Shown here piece after piece: positions 1 through 8,849 of a stretch of 23,730 nt of DNA (position 1 is its first letter; each line of letters opens with the position of its first letter). Source of the DNA: Acidobacteriota bacterium (lineage in GTDB: Bacteria > Acidobacteriota > Terriglobia > Terriglobales > Acidobacteriaceae); NCBI GenBank assembly GCA_021810175.1, contig JAJZJJ010000001.1, positions 1 through 23,730 on the forward strand. Direction: 5' to 3'. The translations under genes and the position numbers were made by a program. The notes under the pieces are model-generated. The model searched no databases and was not told the DNA's origin. It was given only the letters and a program-made list of their open reading frames with translations.

Positions 1-378
1 GGCCGGCTTGGCGACGGCGAACCACGTCCACATGTAGAGGAACGCGGGGAGGTCGCCATAGGCGCCGCGGATGTAGACGTACTCGCCTCCGGCGTAGGGC
101 TGGAGGGTAGCGAGCTCGGCGTAGGTTATGGCGCCGACGAGCGAGAGGAGGCCGCCGGCGATCCAGGCGAGATAGACGAGCGAGGAGGAGCCGGTGGCGC
201 GCATCATCTCATAGGGAACGAGAAAGATGCCGCTGCCAATGATGGTGCCGACGACGATGGCGGTGGCGTGGGAGGTATTGAGGACGCGCGGCAGGTCGGG
301 CGCGTGGCTGGGCGCGGATTGCAGGGGCGGCGTGCCCTGACTTCGGGGATCGCTCCGGGGATGGCTGAGGGGATTCAC
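1..378 (-). CDS. APC-family amino acid permease, N-terminal part (runs off the window)
   Basis: The minus strand encodes about 126 residues of an inner-membrane amino acid transporter; the rest lies beyond base 1. Translated by hand, residues after a ~30-residue polar N-terminus read LPRVLNTSHATAIVVGT, then IIGSGIFLVP. This is the unwound first-helix motif of APC/LAT-type permeases that binds the substrate amino group. A second helix ends in AITYAELATLQPYAGGEYV, also typical of the family, followed by a loop and FLYMWTWF of the next helix. A GTG at 378-376 is the first start after an in-frame TGA, with a weak AAGAGA upstream, so the start is plausible but not certain. The gene diverges from yebC across a 207-bp gap. 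Substrate cannot be predicted from this fragment. Confidence 0.85.
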   Translation of the reverse strand, partial: MNPLSHPRSDPRSQGTPPLQSAPSHAPDLPRVLNTSHATAIVVGTIIGSGIFLVPYEMMRATGSSSLVYLAWIAGGLLSLVGAITYAELATLQPYAGGEYVYIRGAYGDLPAFLYMWTWFAVAKPA

Positions 379-492
379 AGCGGGGTCTCTTCAGTCTGCC
401 GCATGCGGGGGATTTGCGCCACGGCGGGATGCGGGCCTGGTTTCAGGGAGCTCGAAGCGAAATTCGGACGAAAGGGCCGCACGGCGACCACA

Positions 493-501
493 TGGTATAC
501 T
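493..501 (+). promoter_or_regulatory. Candidate extended -10 promoter for yebC
   Basis: TGG followed by TATACT fits an extended -10 element (TGnTATAAT) and would start transcription near 508, about 78 bases before yebC. No good -35 hexamer is visible at the right spacing, which extended -10 promoters can tolerate. GTATAC is palindromic, so the same bases could contribute to a promoter for the divergent permease. Sequence match only. Confidence 0.4.
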
Positions 502-585
502 TGAGCGTTGCGGGCATTCACCGGAAGCCCTCTATTTCCGGGTATTTGCCCTGAAAATTCCAACAAAAGCGAATCTGAGGTTCTC

Positions 586-1335
586 ATGTCCGGCCATTCA
601 AAATGGGCGACGATTAAGCATAAAAAGGGTGCGCTCGACGCCAAGCGCGGCAAGATCTTTACGCAGCTCATCAAGGAAATCACGATTGCCGCGAAGGCGG
701 GCGGGGGCGATCCCGACAGCAATCCGCGACTGCGGACCGCCATTGCCGCCGCGAAGGCCGAGAACATGCCCAACGACAACATCAAGCGGGCGGTTCAGCG
801 TGGCACGGGCGAGATTCCCGGCGTGAGCTACGAGGAAGTGTCGTTTGAGGGTTACGGACCGGGTGGCGTGGCGATCATTGTGGAAGCGACGACGGATAAT
901 CGCAACCGCGCGGTCTCCGAGATCCGGCATATTTTCTCGAAGAACGGCGGCAACCTGGGCGAGCCGAACTCAGTGAAATTCATGTTCACGAAGAAGGGCA
1001 TTATTGCCATTGCCAAAGGCGCCGCGGACGAAGAGAAGCTGATGAACATCGTTCTGGAAGCGGGCGGCGAGGACCTGAACGACGAGGGCGATACCTGGGA
1101 GATCCTGACCGATCCGCAGGCCTTTGAGGGCGTGGCGCAGGCAGTTCGGGATGCGGGCATTGAGACGGTGATGTCGGAAGTGACCATGATCGCCTCGACC
1201 TATACGAAACTGGAAGGTCCGGCGGCGGCGCAGATGGTGCGGCTGCTGGAAGCGCTCGAAGATCACGACGACGTGCAGCACGTGTATTCGAATTTCGACA
1301 TGGACGCGACGCAGATGGAAGAAGTTGCTGGCTAA
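586..1335 (+). CDS. yebC: YebC/PmpR/TACO1-family protein
   Basis: The 249-residue product has the usual length and landmarks of the YebC family. It starts MSGHSKWATIKHKKGALDAK, continues with KAENMPNDNIKRAV and EGYGPGGVAIIVEATTDNRN, and ends with an acidic tail. The family is cytoplasmic; members have been described as DNA-binding regulators (PmpR) and, with the mitochondrial homologue TACO1, as factors that help ribosomes translate difficult (proline-rich) stretches. Which role applies here cannot be told from sequence. The open frame extends 26 codons further upstream, but the ATG at 586 is chosen because the family signature begins there and TGAGG lies five bases upstream (576-580). A strong terminator follows immediately, so it is probably monocistronic. 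In many bacteria the gene neighbours ruvC, which is not seen here. Confidence 0.96.
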   Translation: MSGHSKWATIKHKKGALDAKRGKIFTQLIKEITIAAKAGGGDPDSNPRLRTAIAAAKAENMPNDNIKRAVQRGTGEIPGVSYEEVSFEGYGPGGVAIIVEATTDNRNRAVSEIRHIFSKNGGNLGEPNSVKFMFTKKGIIAIAKGAADEEKLMNIVLEAGGEDLNDEGDTWEILTDPQAFEGVAQAVRDAGIETVMSEVTMIASTYTKLEGPAAAQMVRLLEALEDHDDVQHVYSNFDMDATQMEEVAG

Positions 1336-1360
1336 TGCGTGTTCGCGGAGTCTAACCAAC

Positions 1361-1387
1361 AGGCCGCCCGAGGGCGGCCTTTGATTT
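1361..1387 (+). terminator. Rho-independent terminator after yebC
   Basis: AGGCCGCCC (1361-1369) pairs perfectly with GGGCGGCCT (1372-1380) around a two-base GA turn (in practice a tetraloop with the last pair open) and is followed by TTGATTT. It lies 25 bases after the yebC stop and separates it from the next gene. Confidence 0.85.
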
Positions 1388-1407
1388 GAACGGGGAAGAT
1401 CGCAGGA

Positions 1408-2127
1408 ATGAAGATTCGGAAACTTGCTATCTCCGCCGCGGCGCTTCTTTTGACCGCGGTCGCTGTGGGGGCACAGACGAAAGCAGCACACCCTCAGTTC
1501 GCCGCCGCCGAGCAGGCAAAGCTCCCCTGGGAATGGGGCGTGTTCTTCCAGGGAGGCAGCGGAGTCGCGACGCGGGCGGATTACAAGCTGTATAGCTCCG
1601 GCTTTCGTTTGGGAAAGGTGCTGACGGACGAGCATCTGGGCGGCATGTTCCGGGGACGATTCGAACTGGCCGGCGAAGTGATCCCCTACTGGCAGGCGTA
1701 TACACCGCCGCCATTCAGGAAACTGGTGACGGTGCGTGGCTCGGGCGGGCAGACCTACCAGTATTACGAGTACCACGGCGGGGGCGTCTTCAATGGGCTG
1801 GCGCTGACGCCGGTGATCTTCCGCTGGGATTTTGCGCCGCACGGACGCTGGGCGACGTATTTTCAGGCGGCGGGCGGCCTGATTTATACGTTTCACAAGT
1901 TTCCGCCGGACATCCTGGTGCCGCATGGTCAGCCGGGAGGCACCAGCGTGTGGAATTTCTCGCCGCAGGGCGCGATCGGCACGCAATACTTCATCAGCCC
2001 GCGCCGTTCGATCATGCTGGAGGCGATTGCGGCGCATATTTCCAGCGCCTCTCTCGGCGACAAGAATCCCGGTGTGAACGCGAGCGTACAATTCCAGATC
2101 GGTTACACGTGTTGGGGCAAAAAGTAA
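1408..2127 (+). CDS. PagL-like acyloxyacyl hydrolase (lipid A 3-O-deacylase family), outer membrane
   Basis: This 239-residue protein begins with a clear signal peptide (basic MKIRK, hydrophobic core, likely cut near VGA-Q at residue 22). The rest is rich in alternating aromatic/small residues, as in small outer-membrane beta-barrels. Near the C-terminus, HISSASLGDKNPGVN (residues 210-224) matches the PagL signature H-x-S-N-A...N-x-G-x-E, where His and Ser are two of the three catalytic residues. The position of the third, Glu 14 residues after the His, is Asn224 here. PagL enzymes remove the 3-O-linked acyl chain of lipid A in the outer membrane. The family assignment rests mainly on this motif, the size and the barrel-like pattern; the catalytic activity is doubtful. 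The start is the ATG 20 bases past the yebC terminator, with GGGGAAG at 1392-1398 as a possible ribosome site. ftcD follows 19 bases downstream, so the two may be co-transcribed. Confidence 0.65.
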   Translation: MKIRKLAISAAALLLTAVAVGAQTKAAHPQFAAAEQAKLPWEWGVFFQGGSGVATRADYKLYSSGFRLGKVLTDEHLGGMFRGRFELAGEVIPYWQAYTPPPFRKLVTVRGSGGQTYQYYEYHGGGVFNGLALTPVIFRWDFAPHGRWATYFQAAGGLIYTFHKFPPDILVPHGQPGGTSVWNFSPQGAIGTQYFISPRRSIMLEAIAAHISSASLGDKNPGVNASVQFQIGYTCWGKK

Positions 2128-2146
2128 TGCGCCTGAGCCAATCCGC

Positions 2147-3082
2147 ATGACCGATGCGCTGATCGAATGCGTACCGAATTTCTCCGAGGGACAGCGCCCC
2201 GAGGTGGTGGAGGCGATCCTCGCGGCGATGCGGGTACCGGGCGTGTGTCTGCTGGACTGGTCGCTGGATGCGGATCACAACCGCTCGGTGGTCACGATTG
2301 CCGGTCCTCCGCCGGCGGTGGTGGAGGCGGCCGTGCGGGGTGCGGGGCGAGCCGCTGAGCTGATCGACCTGACCGCGCAGGAAGGCGCACATCCGCGGAT
2401 TGGGGCCGCGGACGTGATTCCGTTCGTGCCGATTCGGGGTGTTTCTCTGGAGCAGTGCGCGGTGCTGGCCCGCCAGGCGGGGATGGAAATCTGGAGGCGG
2501 TATCAGATTCCCGTCTATTTCTACGAGGCGGCGGCGGCACGGCCAGACCGGGCCATGCTGGAAGACGTGCGGAGGGGGCAGTTCGAGGGTCTGCGCGAGG
2601 CGGTTTTGCGAGATCCGGCGCGGCGGCCGGATGTGGGCGGCCCATCGCTGCATCCCACGGCGGGCGCATCGGCGGTGGGTGCGCGCAGGTTCCTGATTGC
2701 GTTCAATCTCTATCTCGATACGGCCGATGTCGCGGTGGCGCGCGCGATTGCACGCGAGATTCGCCAGTCGGCGGGCGGTCTGGCGGGGGTGAAGGCCATG
2801 GGCGTTGCTGCCGGCGGATCCGCCCAGGTGTCGATGAATATCACCGACTTCACGCGGACGCCGGTGGGCCAGGTGTATGAGGCGGTGAAAGACAAGGCGG
2901 TCCGCCACGGCGCAGTTCCGGTCCGGGCGGAGCTGATCGGGCTGATTCCGGAGGCGGCGGTTGAGCGAAACAGCGAGTGGCTGCGTCTGCTGGATGGGTT
3001 CGACCCGGAGGAAAAGGTCCTGGAACGGCGTCTTGATCATCCGCTGGCGTGGCCAGAGCCGACCCGGCAGAATCCAGCGTAA
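2147..3082 (+). CDS. ftcD: Glutamate formimidoyltransferase (EC 2.1.2.5)
   Basis: The 311-residue product corresponds to the formiminotransferase half of FTCD. It transfers the formimino group of N-formimino-L-glutamate, the last intermediate of histidine breakdown, to tetrahydrofolate in the cytoplasm. Landmarks are IECVPNFSEGQRPEVVEAI at the start, DADHNRSVVT (41-50), and EGAHPRIGAADVIPFVP, with His82 at the position of the catalytic His of the mammalian enzyme. Further ones are LHPTAGASAVGARRFLIAFN and, near the end, LIPEAAVERNSEWLRL. The C-terminal cyclodeaminase domain of the animal enzyme is absent, as is common in bacteria that keep the two functions on separate genes. No other hut gene is in the window, so the gene is isolated from its pathway. 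The ATG is the first in frame, 19 bases after the PagL-like gene; no strong ribosome site is evident. Confidence 0.95.
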   Translation: MTDALIECVPNFSEGQRPEVVEAILAAMRVPGVCLLDWSLDADHNRSVVTIAGPPPAVVEAAVRGAGRAAELIDLTAQEGAHPRIGAADVIPFVPIRGVSLEQCAVLARQAGMEIWRRYQIPVYFYEAAAARPDRAMLEDVRRGQFEGLREAVLRDPARRPDVGGPSLHPTAGASAVGARRFLIAFNLYLDTADVAVARAIAREIRQSAGGLAGVKAMGVAAGGSAQVSMNITDFTRTPVGQVYEAVKDKAVRHGAVPVRAELIGLIPEAAVERNSEWLRLLDGFDPEEKVLERRLDHPLAWPEPTRQNPA

Positions 3083-3115
3083 GATGAGGACAAGATTCAC
3101 GGTTAAGGACCCGCG

Positions 3116-3133
3116 GAGTGCAAAACTGCACTC
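3116..3133. repeat. Short perfect inverted repeat upstream of the exported protein
   Basis: GAGTGCA (3116-3122) and TGCACTC (3127-3133) are perfect reverse complements around AAAC. There is no T-run, so it is not a classical terminator for ftcD. Its place 28-46 bases before the next gene's start would suit an operator or an mRNA hairpin. Function unknown. Confidence 0.5.
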
Positions 3134-3179
3134 GGATCGTCTGTATTTAGGGAGTAAGTCTGTGGGAACAGGTTCGTCT

Positions 3180-4133
3180 ATGAAATTCGGAAGATTGCTA
3201 TTTCTTGCGGGCATCGCAGCCGCTCTGGGCGGGGGCAGCGCATTTGCGGCCCAGATCGAGACGGGGGCCCGCGCGGCCATTCCGCAATATGTGCAGCAGC
3301 TGATCGCGGTGGATTACGACACCATGCAAAATTCGCCGGCAGCCATGAGCCTCAAGGCGCGCGTGCTGCCTCCGGAGCTCAAGCAGCTGGAATCCGCACT
3401 GAAGTCATCGGGCTTCAATGAAGCGCGCGATGTGGACACGCTGGTCTTTGCCGCGTACCGAACGACCCCGACTGGTGAGGACATCAAGGTGGTGGGCATC
3501 GGGCAGGGCCAGTTCCAGGTGAATAATCTGGTAGCCAATTTCGTCAAGCACAAGGTCAAGCCGATCATGATCCGCAACAACAAGCTGTGGCCGATGGGCA
3601 CCAGCGGCATGCTGGTCACCTTCCTGAACCCGACTACCATGCTCTTCGGATCGGAAGACGCACTGAAGCCGGCGCTGGCTGCACGCGACGGGCTCGCACC
3701 CAGCTTTCTTTCCAACAGCAACATGATGTCGGCGATGCAGAAGGTGGATTCGCAGCCGATCTGGAGCATCCTGGACGCGCAGGGCACGCAGTACATGATG
3801 CATACGCTGCTTGGGCAGGCCTCGCAGCTGGCGGACTACACGGCGGTGAAGAAGCGGCTGCTGAGCTCCAGCTACACCATGAACTTCAACAACGGCGTGA
3901 AGTTCGACCTTTACGTCGAGACATCCGACACATTTACGGCGGCCACCATGTCCTCGCTGCTGAATGCGGCGGCCATGTACGAAAAGGTAAGCGGAACCCC
4001 TGTGGAGCAGAAGGCGATCGACGCCACCACGATCGATTCCTCCGGCGGGACGCTGGAAGTGAAGTATTCGTCGTCGGACAGCCAGTTCACCTCGCTGCTG
4101 CAGTCGCCGCTCTTCCAGAACGTGGTTCACTAA
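3180..4133 (+). CDS. Exported protein of unknown function
   Basis: I do not recognise the family. The 317-residue product has a convincing Sec signal peptide (MKFGRLLFLAGIAAALGGG, cleavage near SAFA-AQ at residue 23) and no later membrane span, so it should be periplasmic or secreted. The mature part alternates helical stretches with short strand-like segments (VDTLVFAAY, DIKVVGIGQGQF, MLVTFLNPTTMLFGSEDAL). It reads like a folded globular domain made of two similar alpha/beta halves; no catalytic motif or Cys pair stands out. Two starts are possible: the ATG at 3180, used here because it begins the signal peptide neatly, or the in-frame GTG at 3162, which has the better ribosome site (GGGAG at 3150-3154, seven bases upstream) and would add six residues. 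A terminator follows at 4158. Confidence 0.85.
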   Translation: MKFGRLLFLAGIAAALGGGSAFAAQIETGARAAIPQYVQQLIAVDYDTMQNSPAAMSLKARVLPPELKQLESALKSSGFNEARDVDTLVFAAYRTTPTGEDIKVVGIGQGQFQVNNLVANFVKHKVKPIMIRNNKLWPMGTSGMLVTFLNPTTMLFGSEDALKPALAARDGLAPSFLSNSNMMSAMQKVDSQPIWSILDAQGTQYMMHTLLGQASQLADYTAVKKRLLSSSYTMNFNNGVKFDLYVETSDTFTAATMSSLLNAAAMYEKVSGTPVEQKAIDATTIDSSGGTLEVKYSSSDSQFTSLLQSPLFQNVVH

Positions 4134-4157
4134 GTCTCGATCGGGAAACGAAACCAG

Positions 4158-4195
4158 CAGGCCGTGGGTGGCAGACACTCACGGCCTGATTTGTT
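4158..4195 (+). terminator. Rho-independent terminator after the exported protein
   Basis: A 13-bp stem, CAGGCCGTGGGTG (4158-4170) with CACTCACGGCCTG (4176-4188), has one G-T wobble and a GCAGA loop, and is followed by ATTTGTT. It lies 24 bases after the stop codon. From here to 4378, where the oppositely oriented YtxH-like gene ends, I see nothing else. Confidence 0.88.
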
Positions 4196-4378
4196 GCTGC
4201 CTGGAGATGCGACTGCATCCTGCTGGGTATCGATGCCGATGGGCGTTGCCATCATGCCGCCGCTGGCGCGCGCAAAACGACCCTGTGCGAAGCCGGATCG
4301 AACGTCAGCCGGCGGCCCGGCGGAGGCTGGCCCTGAGAGGCTGTTCGCAGGAATGAGCGCTCCCGGTCACTCAGTCAA

Positions 4379-4651
4379 TCAGCGGAACGAAACGACGCGC
4401 CTGGCTCCGGTGGCGAGGTTCTGTGCCGAATCCATGACGTCGCCGACAGCGTCCCTGCTCTTTTTCAGGTATTTTTCCGCCTGATTGCCGACATTGCCGG
4501 CCGCATCGCGAACATAGTCCGTGGCATCCTGATATCCACGCCGAAGCTGGCGGCGCGTGCGTGTGCCGCTCTGCGGCGCATAGAGGAGGGCAACTACCGC
4601 ACCCGCGGCCATTCCAGCGCCAAAAGCTGCGAAAAACTTCAAGCTTTCCAT
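4379..4651 (-). CDS. YtxH-domain small membrane protein
   Basis: The 90-residue product starts MESLKFFAAFGAGMAAGAV and continues into ALLYAPQSGTRTRRQL. This is the standard YtxH layout: one glycine-rich N-terminal transmembrane helix (about residues 5-23), the LLYAPQSG motif, then a basic amphipathic helix likely to form a coiled coil (residues 30-82). YtxH proteins are associated with general stress responses in Firmicutes; the molecular role is not established. An in-frame ATG 16 codons upstream exists, but the start at 4651 is preferred: it has a near-ideal GGGAGGAACC directly upstream and the family motif starts there. It lies downstream of thiC in the same direction but beyond the thiC terminator, so it is probably transcribed separately. 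Confidence 0.85.
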   Translation of the reverse strand: MESLKFFAAFGAGMAAGAVVALLYAPQSGTRTRRQLRRGYQDATDYVRDAAGNVGNQAEKYLKKSRDAVGDVMDSAQNLATGARRVVSFR

Positions 4652-4727
4652 GGTTCCTCCCTGGCGGATTCGAAGATCCATCTCTTTTCGGTTGGACATT
4701 CCAGACGGAAAAGGGTTGCCTTCTTTG

Positions 4728-4766
4728 TGGAAAAGGAAAAAGGCCGCCTGAAAACGGCGGCCTTTT
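4728..4766 (-). terminator. Rho-independent terminator after thiC (possibly bidirectional)
   Basis: On the minus strand AAAAGGCCGCC and GGCGGCCTTTT (4766-4738) form an 11-bp stem around a seven-base loop, and the T-run continues as TTTTTCCTTTT. It starts 24 bases after the thiC stop. The A/T arms make it symmetrical, so it could also stop plus-strand transcription. Confidence 0.85.
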
Positions 4767-4789
4767 GTCGGAAGTTCTGGACAACTGGG

Positions 4790-6259
<1,470 letters not shown>

Positions 6260-6326
6260 TCACCTCTCTGTTTGGGGATCGGGGACTTTGTTCCGGGATG
6301 AAGGAAACCAATAAAAACTGCATCGG

Positions 6327-6332
6327 ATTATA
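6327..6332 (-). promoter_or_regulatory. Candidate -10 element of thiC
   Basis: The minus strand reads TATAAT, a perfect sigma-70 -10 hexamer, about 71 bases before the thiC ATG. No convincing -35 is found 16-18 bases upstream, so the assignment rests on the -10 and its position in the divergent thiC/truB gap. Confidence 0.45.
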
Positions 6333-6466
6333 AATCGCGCGGCAGCAAGAGGTCCGTGACCGCAGTACCACGGCAGGCGGAGAGACGGCTGCCGGGGCTT
6401 TTCTGGCCGCACATTTCCACAGGCGCGTGATGCAACCTCAGCTGTCGATTTCCAGAGGAGGCGCCT

Positions 6467-7375
6467 TTGGCAGCTGCCTGCGGCCTGTATGTTAGTGATG
6501 TGAATGGGCTGTTGGTTATCGATAAGCCGGGCGGGATGACGTCGCATGACGTGGTGGCGCGGGTGCGTCGCGCGACCGGCGAGCAGTCGGTGGGGCATCT
6601 GGGCACGCTGGACCCGATGGCCACGGGCGTGCTGCCGCTGCTGCTGGGAAAATGGACGCGACTGGCGCAGTTCTTCAGCGCGAATGAGAAGTCGTATACG
6701 GGGACCATCCGGTTTGGGTTTGCAACGGATACCTATGATGACGAGGGCCAGCTGGTAGGCGAGGCGCAGCTGCCGAACCTGAGTCTGGAGGCCGTGCGCG
6801 AGGCGGCGAAGCGCTTCCACGGAGAACTGGAGCAGATGCCGCCGGCGTATTCCGCCAAAAAGATTGCGGGTAAACCGGCCTACAAGCTGGCCCGGGAGGG
6901 AAAGACTCCGGAGCTGAAGCCGGTGCGGATCACGGTGGATGAGTTCACCATCGAGCGACTGGAGGGCGACACGGCGCGGTTTTCCATGCGGGTTTCGGCC
7001 GGCGGATACGTCCGGGCGGTCGCGCACGAGCTGGGGCAGGCGCTGGGCTGCGGGGCACATCTGGCCAGTCTGCGCCGGGTGGCGGCGGGGCCGTTCACGC
7101 TCGACCAGGCCATGACCCTTGAGGAACTGCAGTCGCTGGCCGACGAGGGCCGGCTGGAGGAGCGGATGGCGCATCCGCGGATGCTGCTGCCGGAGATGCC
7201 GTCGGTGACCGCCGACGAGCGGACCGTGGGGCGGCTGCGCAACGGGATGGCGGTCAATCTGCCGGAATACTCCAGCGCGGCGCTGGTGAAAATCTTTGCA
7301 GGTCAGAGGGAACTGGTGGGGATTGGAAAGCGCGTGGCGGGCACGCTCTTCCAGCCGCATGTGGTGCTGGCCTGA
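6467..7375 (+). CDS. truB: tRNA pseudouridine(55) synthase TruB
   Basis: TruB converts U55 in the T-loop of most tRNAs to pseudouridine in the cytoplasm. The 302-residue product shows NGLLVIDKPGGMTSHDVV, then GHLGTLDPMATGVLPLLLG with the catalytic Asp49. It continues with KSYTGTIRFGFATDTYDDEG, the substrate-contact stretch MPPAYSAKKIAGKPAYKLAR and the family motif RVSAGGYVRAVAHELG. Its C-terminal part looks like the usual PUA-like extension. The start is taken as TTG at 6467 because GAGGAGG lies at 6455-6461, five bases upstream. The alternative GTG at 6500 would match the usual family N-terminus (VNGLLVIDKP) but has no ribosome site. It diverges from thiC and converges with the tesA-like gene, leaving only nine bases between the two stops. 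Confidence 0.96.
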   Translation: MAAACGLYVSDVNGLLVIDKPGGMTSHDVVARVRRATGEQSVGHLGTLDPMATGVLPLLLGKWTRLAQFFSANEKSYTGTIRFGFATDTYDDEGQLVGEAQLPNLSLEAVREAAKRFHGELEQMPPAYSAKKIAGKPAYKLAREGKTPELKPVRITVDEFTIERLEGDTARFSMRVSAGGYVRAVAHELGQALGCGAHLASLRRVAAGPFTLDQAMTLEELQSLADEGRLEERMAHPRMLLPEMPSVTADERTVGRLRNGMAVNLPEYSSAALVKIFAGQRELVGIGKRVAGTLFQPHVVLA

Positions 7376-7384
7376 GTTCTGCCC

Positions 7385-8026
7385 CTACTTGTGCAGCAAG
7401 GGCAGCAGCAGCGGGAGGAAATTCCTGGCCACGAGCTTTGCGCCTTTAGCCGGGGGGCGGATGCCGTCTGGCTGGATCGCTCCAGGAACGGTATAGACGT
7501 GGGCGTAGAGCATGGGCAGCAGCGGCACATGATATTTGGCTGCGACCTGGTGGTACATGGCGTCGAACATGTGGATGTAGTCGGGGCCGTAGTTGGGCGG
7601 GAGCGTAATGCCGGCGAGCAGGACTTTGCTGCCGCCGCGGAGCAGGGTGGAGACGATGGTCTCAAGGTTGCGCTGTGAATCGGTGATGGGGATGCCGCGC
7701 AGGCCGTCGTTACCGCCGAATTCGACAATTACGACCGCCGGATGGAGCCGCAGCACGTCTTTCAGGCGGTCTGCTCCGTCTTTAGTCGTATTGCCGCTGA
7801 TGCCGGAGTTGATGACGCGGTAATGGTAGCCGCGGGCGTCCAGGTCCTTCTGGAGGTCGGCGGGGTAGGCCTGGCCGGGAGCGACGCCATAGCCGGCGGT
7901 AATGCTGTCTCCGAAGCAGACGATGACCGGCAGGGCGCCGGGCTGTGCGGCGTGGAGTGCAGGCGCCAGAAACAGAGCGGCGAGAAGGGCGAGGCAGTGC
8001 GGAATCTTCCGGAAAGGTTGCGCCAT
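7385..8026 (-). CDS. tesA: TesA-like SGNH/GDSL hydrolase with a substituted catalytic His
   Basis: The 213-residue product aligns along its length with TesA (thioesterase I / arylesterase / lysophospholipase), a periplasmic SGNH hydrolase. A signal peptide covers about residues 1-27. Block I is CFGDSITAGYG with nucleophile Ser41, block II SGISGNT with Gly78, and block III VEFGGNDGLRG with Asn106. The C-terminal block reads QPDGIRPPAKG, where TesA has DGIHP. Asp187 is present but the catalytic His position is Arg190 (CGC, bases 7459-7457; one change from CAC). Everything else looks intact, so this is either a recent active-site loss, a binding-only version or a sequence error. It diverges from ybbA-ybbP over 127 bp, the same order as in E. 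coli, where TesA is reported to work with the YbbAP transporter. The ATG at 8026 lacks a clear ribosome site. Confidence 0.9.
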   Translation of the reverse strand: MAQPFRKIPHCLALLAALFLAPALHAAQPGALPVIVCFGDSITAGYGVAPGQAYPADLQKDLDARGYHYRVINSGISGNTTKDGADRLKDVLRLHPAVVIVEFGGNDGLRGIPITDSQRNLETIVSTLLRGGSKVLLAGITLPPNYGPDYIHMFDAMYHQVAAKYHVPLLPMLYAHVYTVPGAIQPDGIRPPAKGAKLVARNFLPLLLPLLHK

Positions 8027-8153
8027 GAGGTGTAGGACGTGCAATGCAGCTCGTTGATGTGGCCGTTGCGGCCGAATTTGGGCCGTGAAACCGGACCCGA
8101 ATGACAAGATTAGTGTAGCGGGCCATGCAGGTGAAGCCGGCAGAGGAGATTGA

Positions 8154-8849
8154 ATGATCGAAGTGCGGGGGCTGAAAAAGTCCATACGGAACGGGACGCG
8201 GACGGTGGAAATCCTGCGCGGGATCGATCTGACGATTCCAAAGGGCCAGTTTGCCGCCATCATGGGCGCGAGCGGCAGTGGTAAGAGCACGCTGCTGGGG
8301 CTGCTGGCTGGCCTCGATTCGCCCACCGAGGGCGACGTGATTCTGGATGGCATATCCATTGGACACCTGGAGGAAAATCGGCTGGCGGAGGTGCGGGGGA
8401 ACCGCATCGGGTACGTCTTCCAGTCGTTCCAGCTGATCCCCACGCTGACGGCGCTGGAAAACGTGATGCTGCCGCATGAGCTCAACGCGAAGGGCGACCC
8501 GCGGAAGAAGGCGGAAGCGCTGCTGGAAACGGTGGGGCTGGCGGACCGGATGCATCATTACCCGGTGCAGCTTTCCGGCGGCGAGCAGCAGCGGGTGGCG
8601 CTGGCGCGCGCCTTTGTGCTGGAGCCTCCCATTGTGCTCGCCGATGAGCCGACGGGGAATCTCGACTCGAAAAATGGCCAGCACGTGCTGCAGCTGCTCA
8701 CCGCGCGCCAGCGCGAGTCCGGCACGACGCTGGTGATGGTGACGCACGACCCACAGATTGCGGAAAGCGCCGACAGGCGCATTGTGCTGAAGGACGGCGC
8801 GGTCGTGGCCGACGAGCTACGTGCGGCGGTCGAGGAGACGGCGCAGTGA
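8154..8849 (+). CDS. ybbA: ABC transporter ATPase, YbbA/LolD type
   Basis: The 231-residue cytoplasmic ATPase has every ABC motif: Walker A GASGSGKS (38-45), Q-loop Gln90 in YVFQSFQLIPTLTALENV, signature LSGGEQQRVALARA (from 140), Walker B VLADEPTGNLD (161-171) and H-loop His198 in MVTHD. The sequence around the Q-loop and D-loop is typical of the MacB/LolD/YbbA group that drives type VII mechanotransmission transporters. The ATG has GAGGAG about six bases upstream. It overlaps ybbP by four bases (GTGA), a strong sign of translational coupling. The pairing with an 850-residue FtsX-like permease and a divergent tesA identifies it as YbbA rather than LolD. Confidence 0.94.
   Translation: MIEVRGLKKSIRNGTRTVEILRGIDLTIPKGQFAAIMGASGSGKSTLLGLLAGLDSPTEGDVILDGISIGHLEENRLAEVRGNRIGYVFQSFQLIPTLTALENVMLPHELNAKGDPRKKAEALLETVGLADRMHHYPVQLSGGEQQRVALARAFVLEPPIVLADEPTGNLDSKNGQHVLQLLTARQRESGTTLVMVTHDPQIAESADRRIVLKDGAVVADELRAAVEETAQ

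Noticed and set aside
970..2148. A 392-codon minus-strand open frame across yebC and the PagL-like gene
   Set aside because: It overlaps two well supported genes and their terminator, and its Arg/His-rich product is typical of an antisense shadow.
7376..7405. Possible hairpin between truB and the tesA-like gene (CTGCC...GGCAG)
   Set aside because: The stem has a four-base bulge, lacks a T-run and overlaps the 3' end of the tesA-like coding region, so it is not a convincing terminator.
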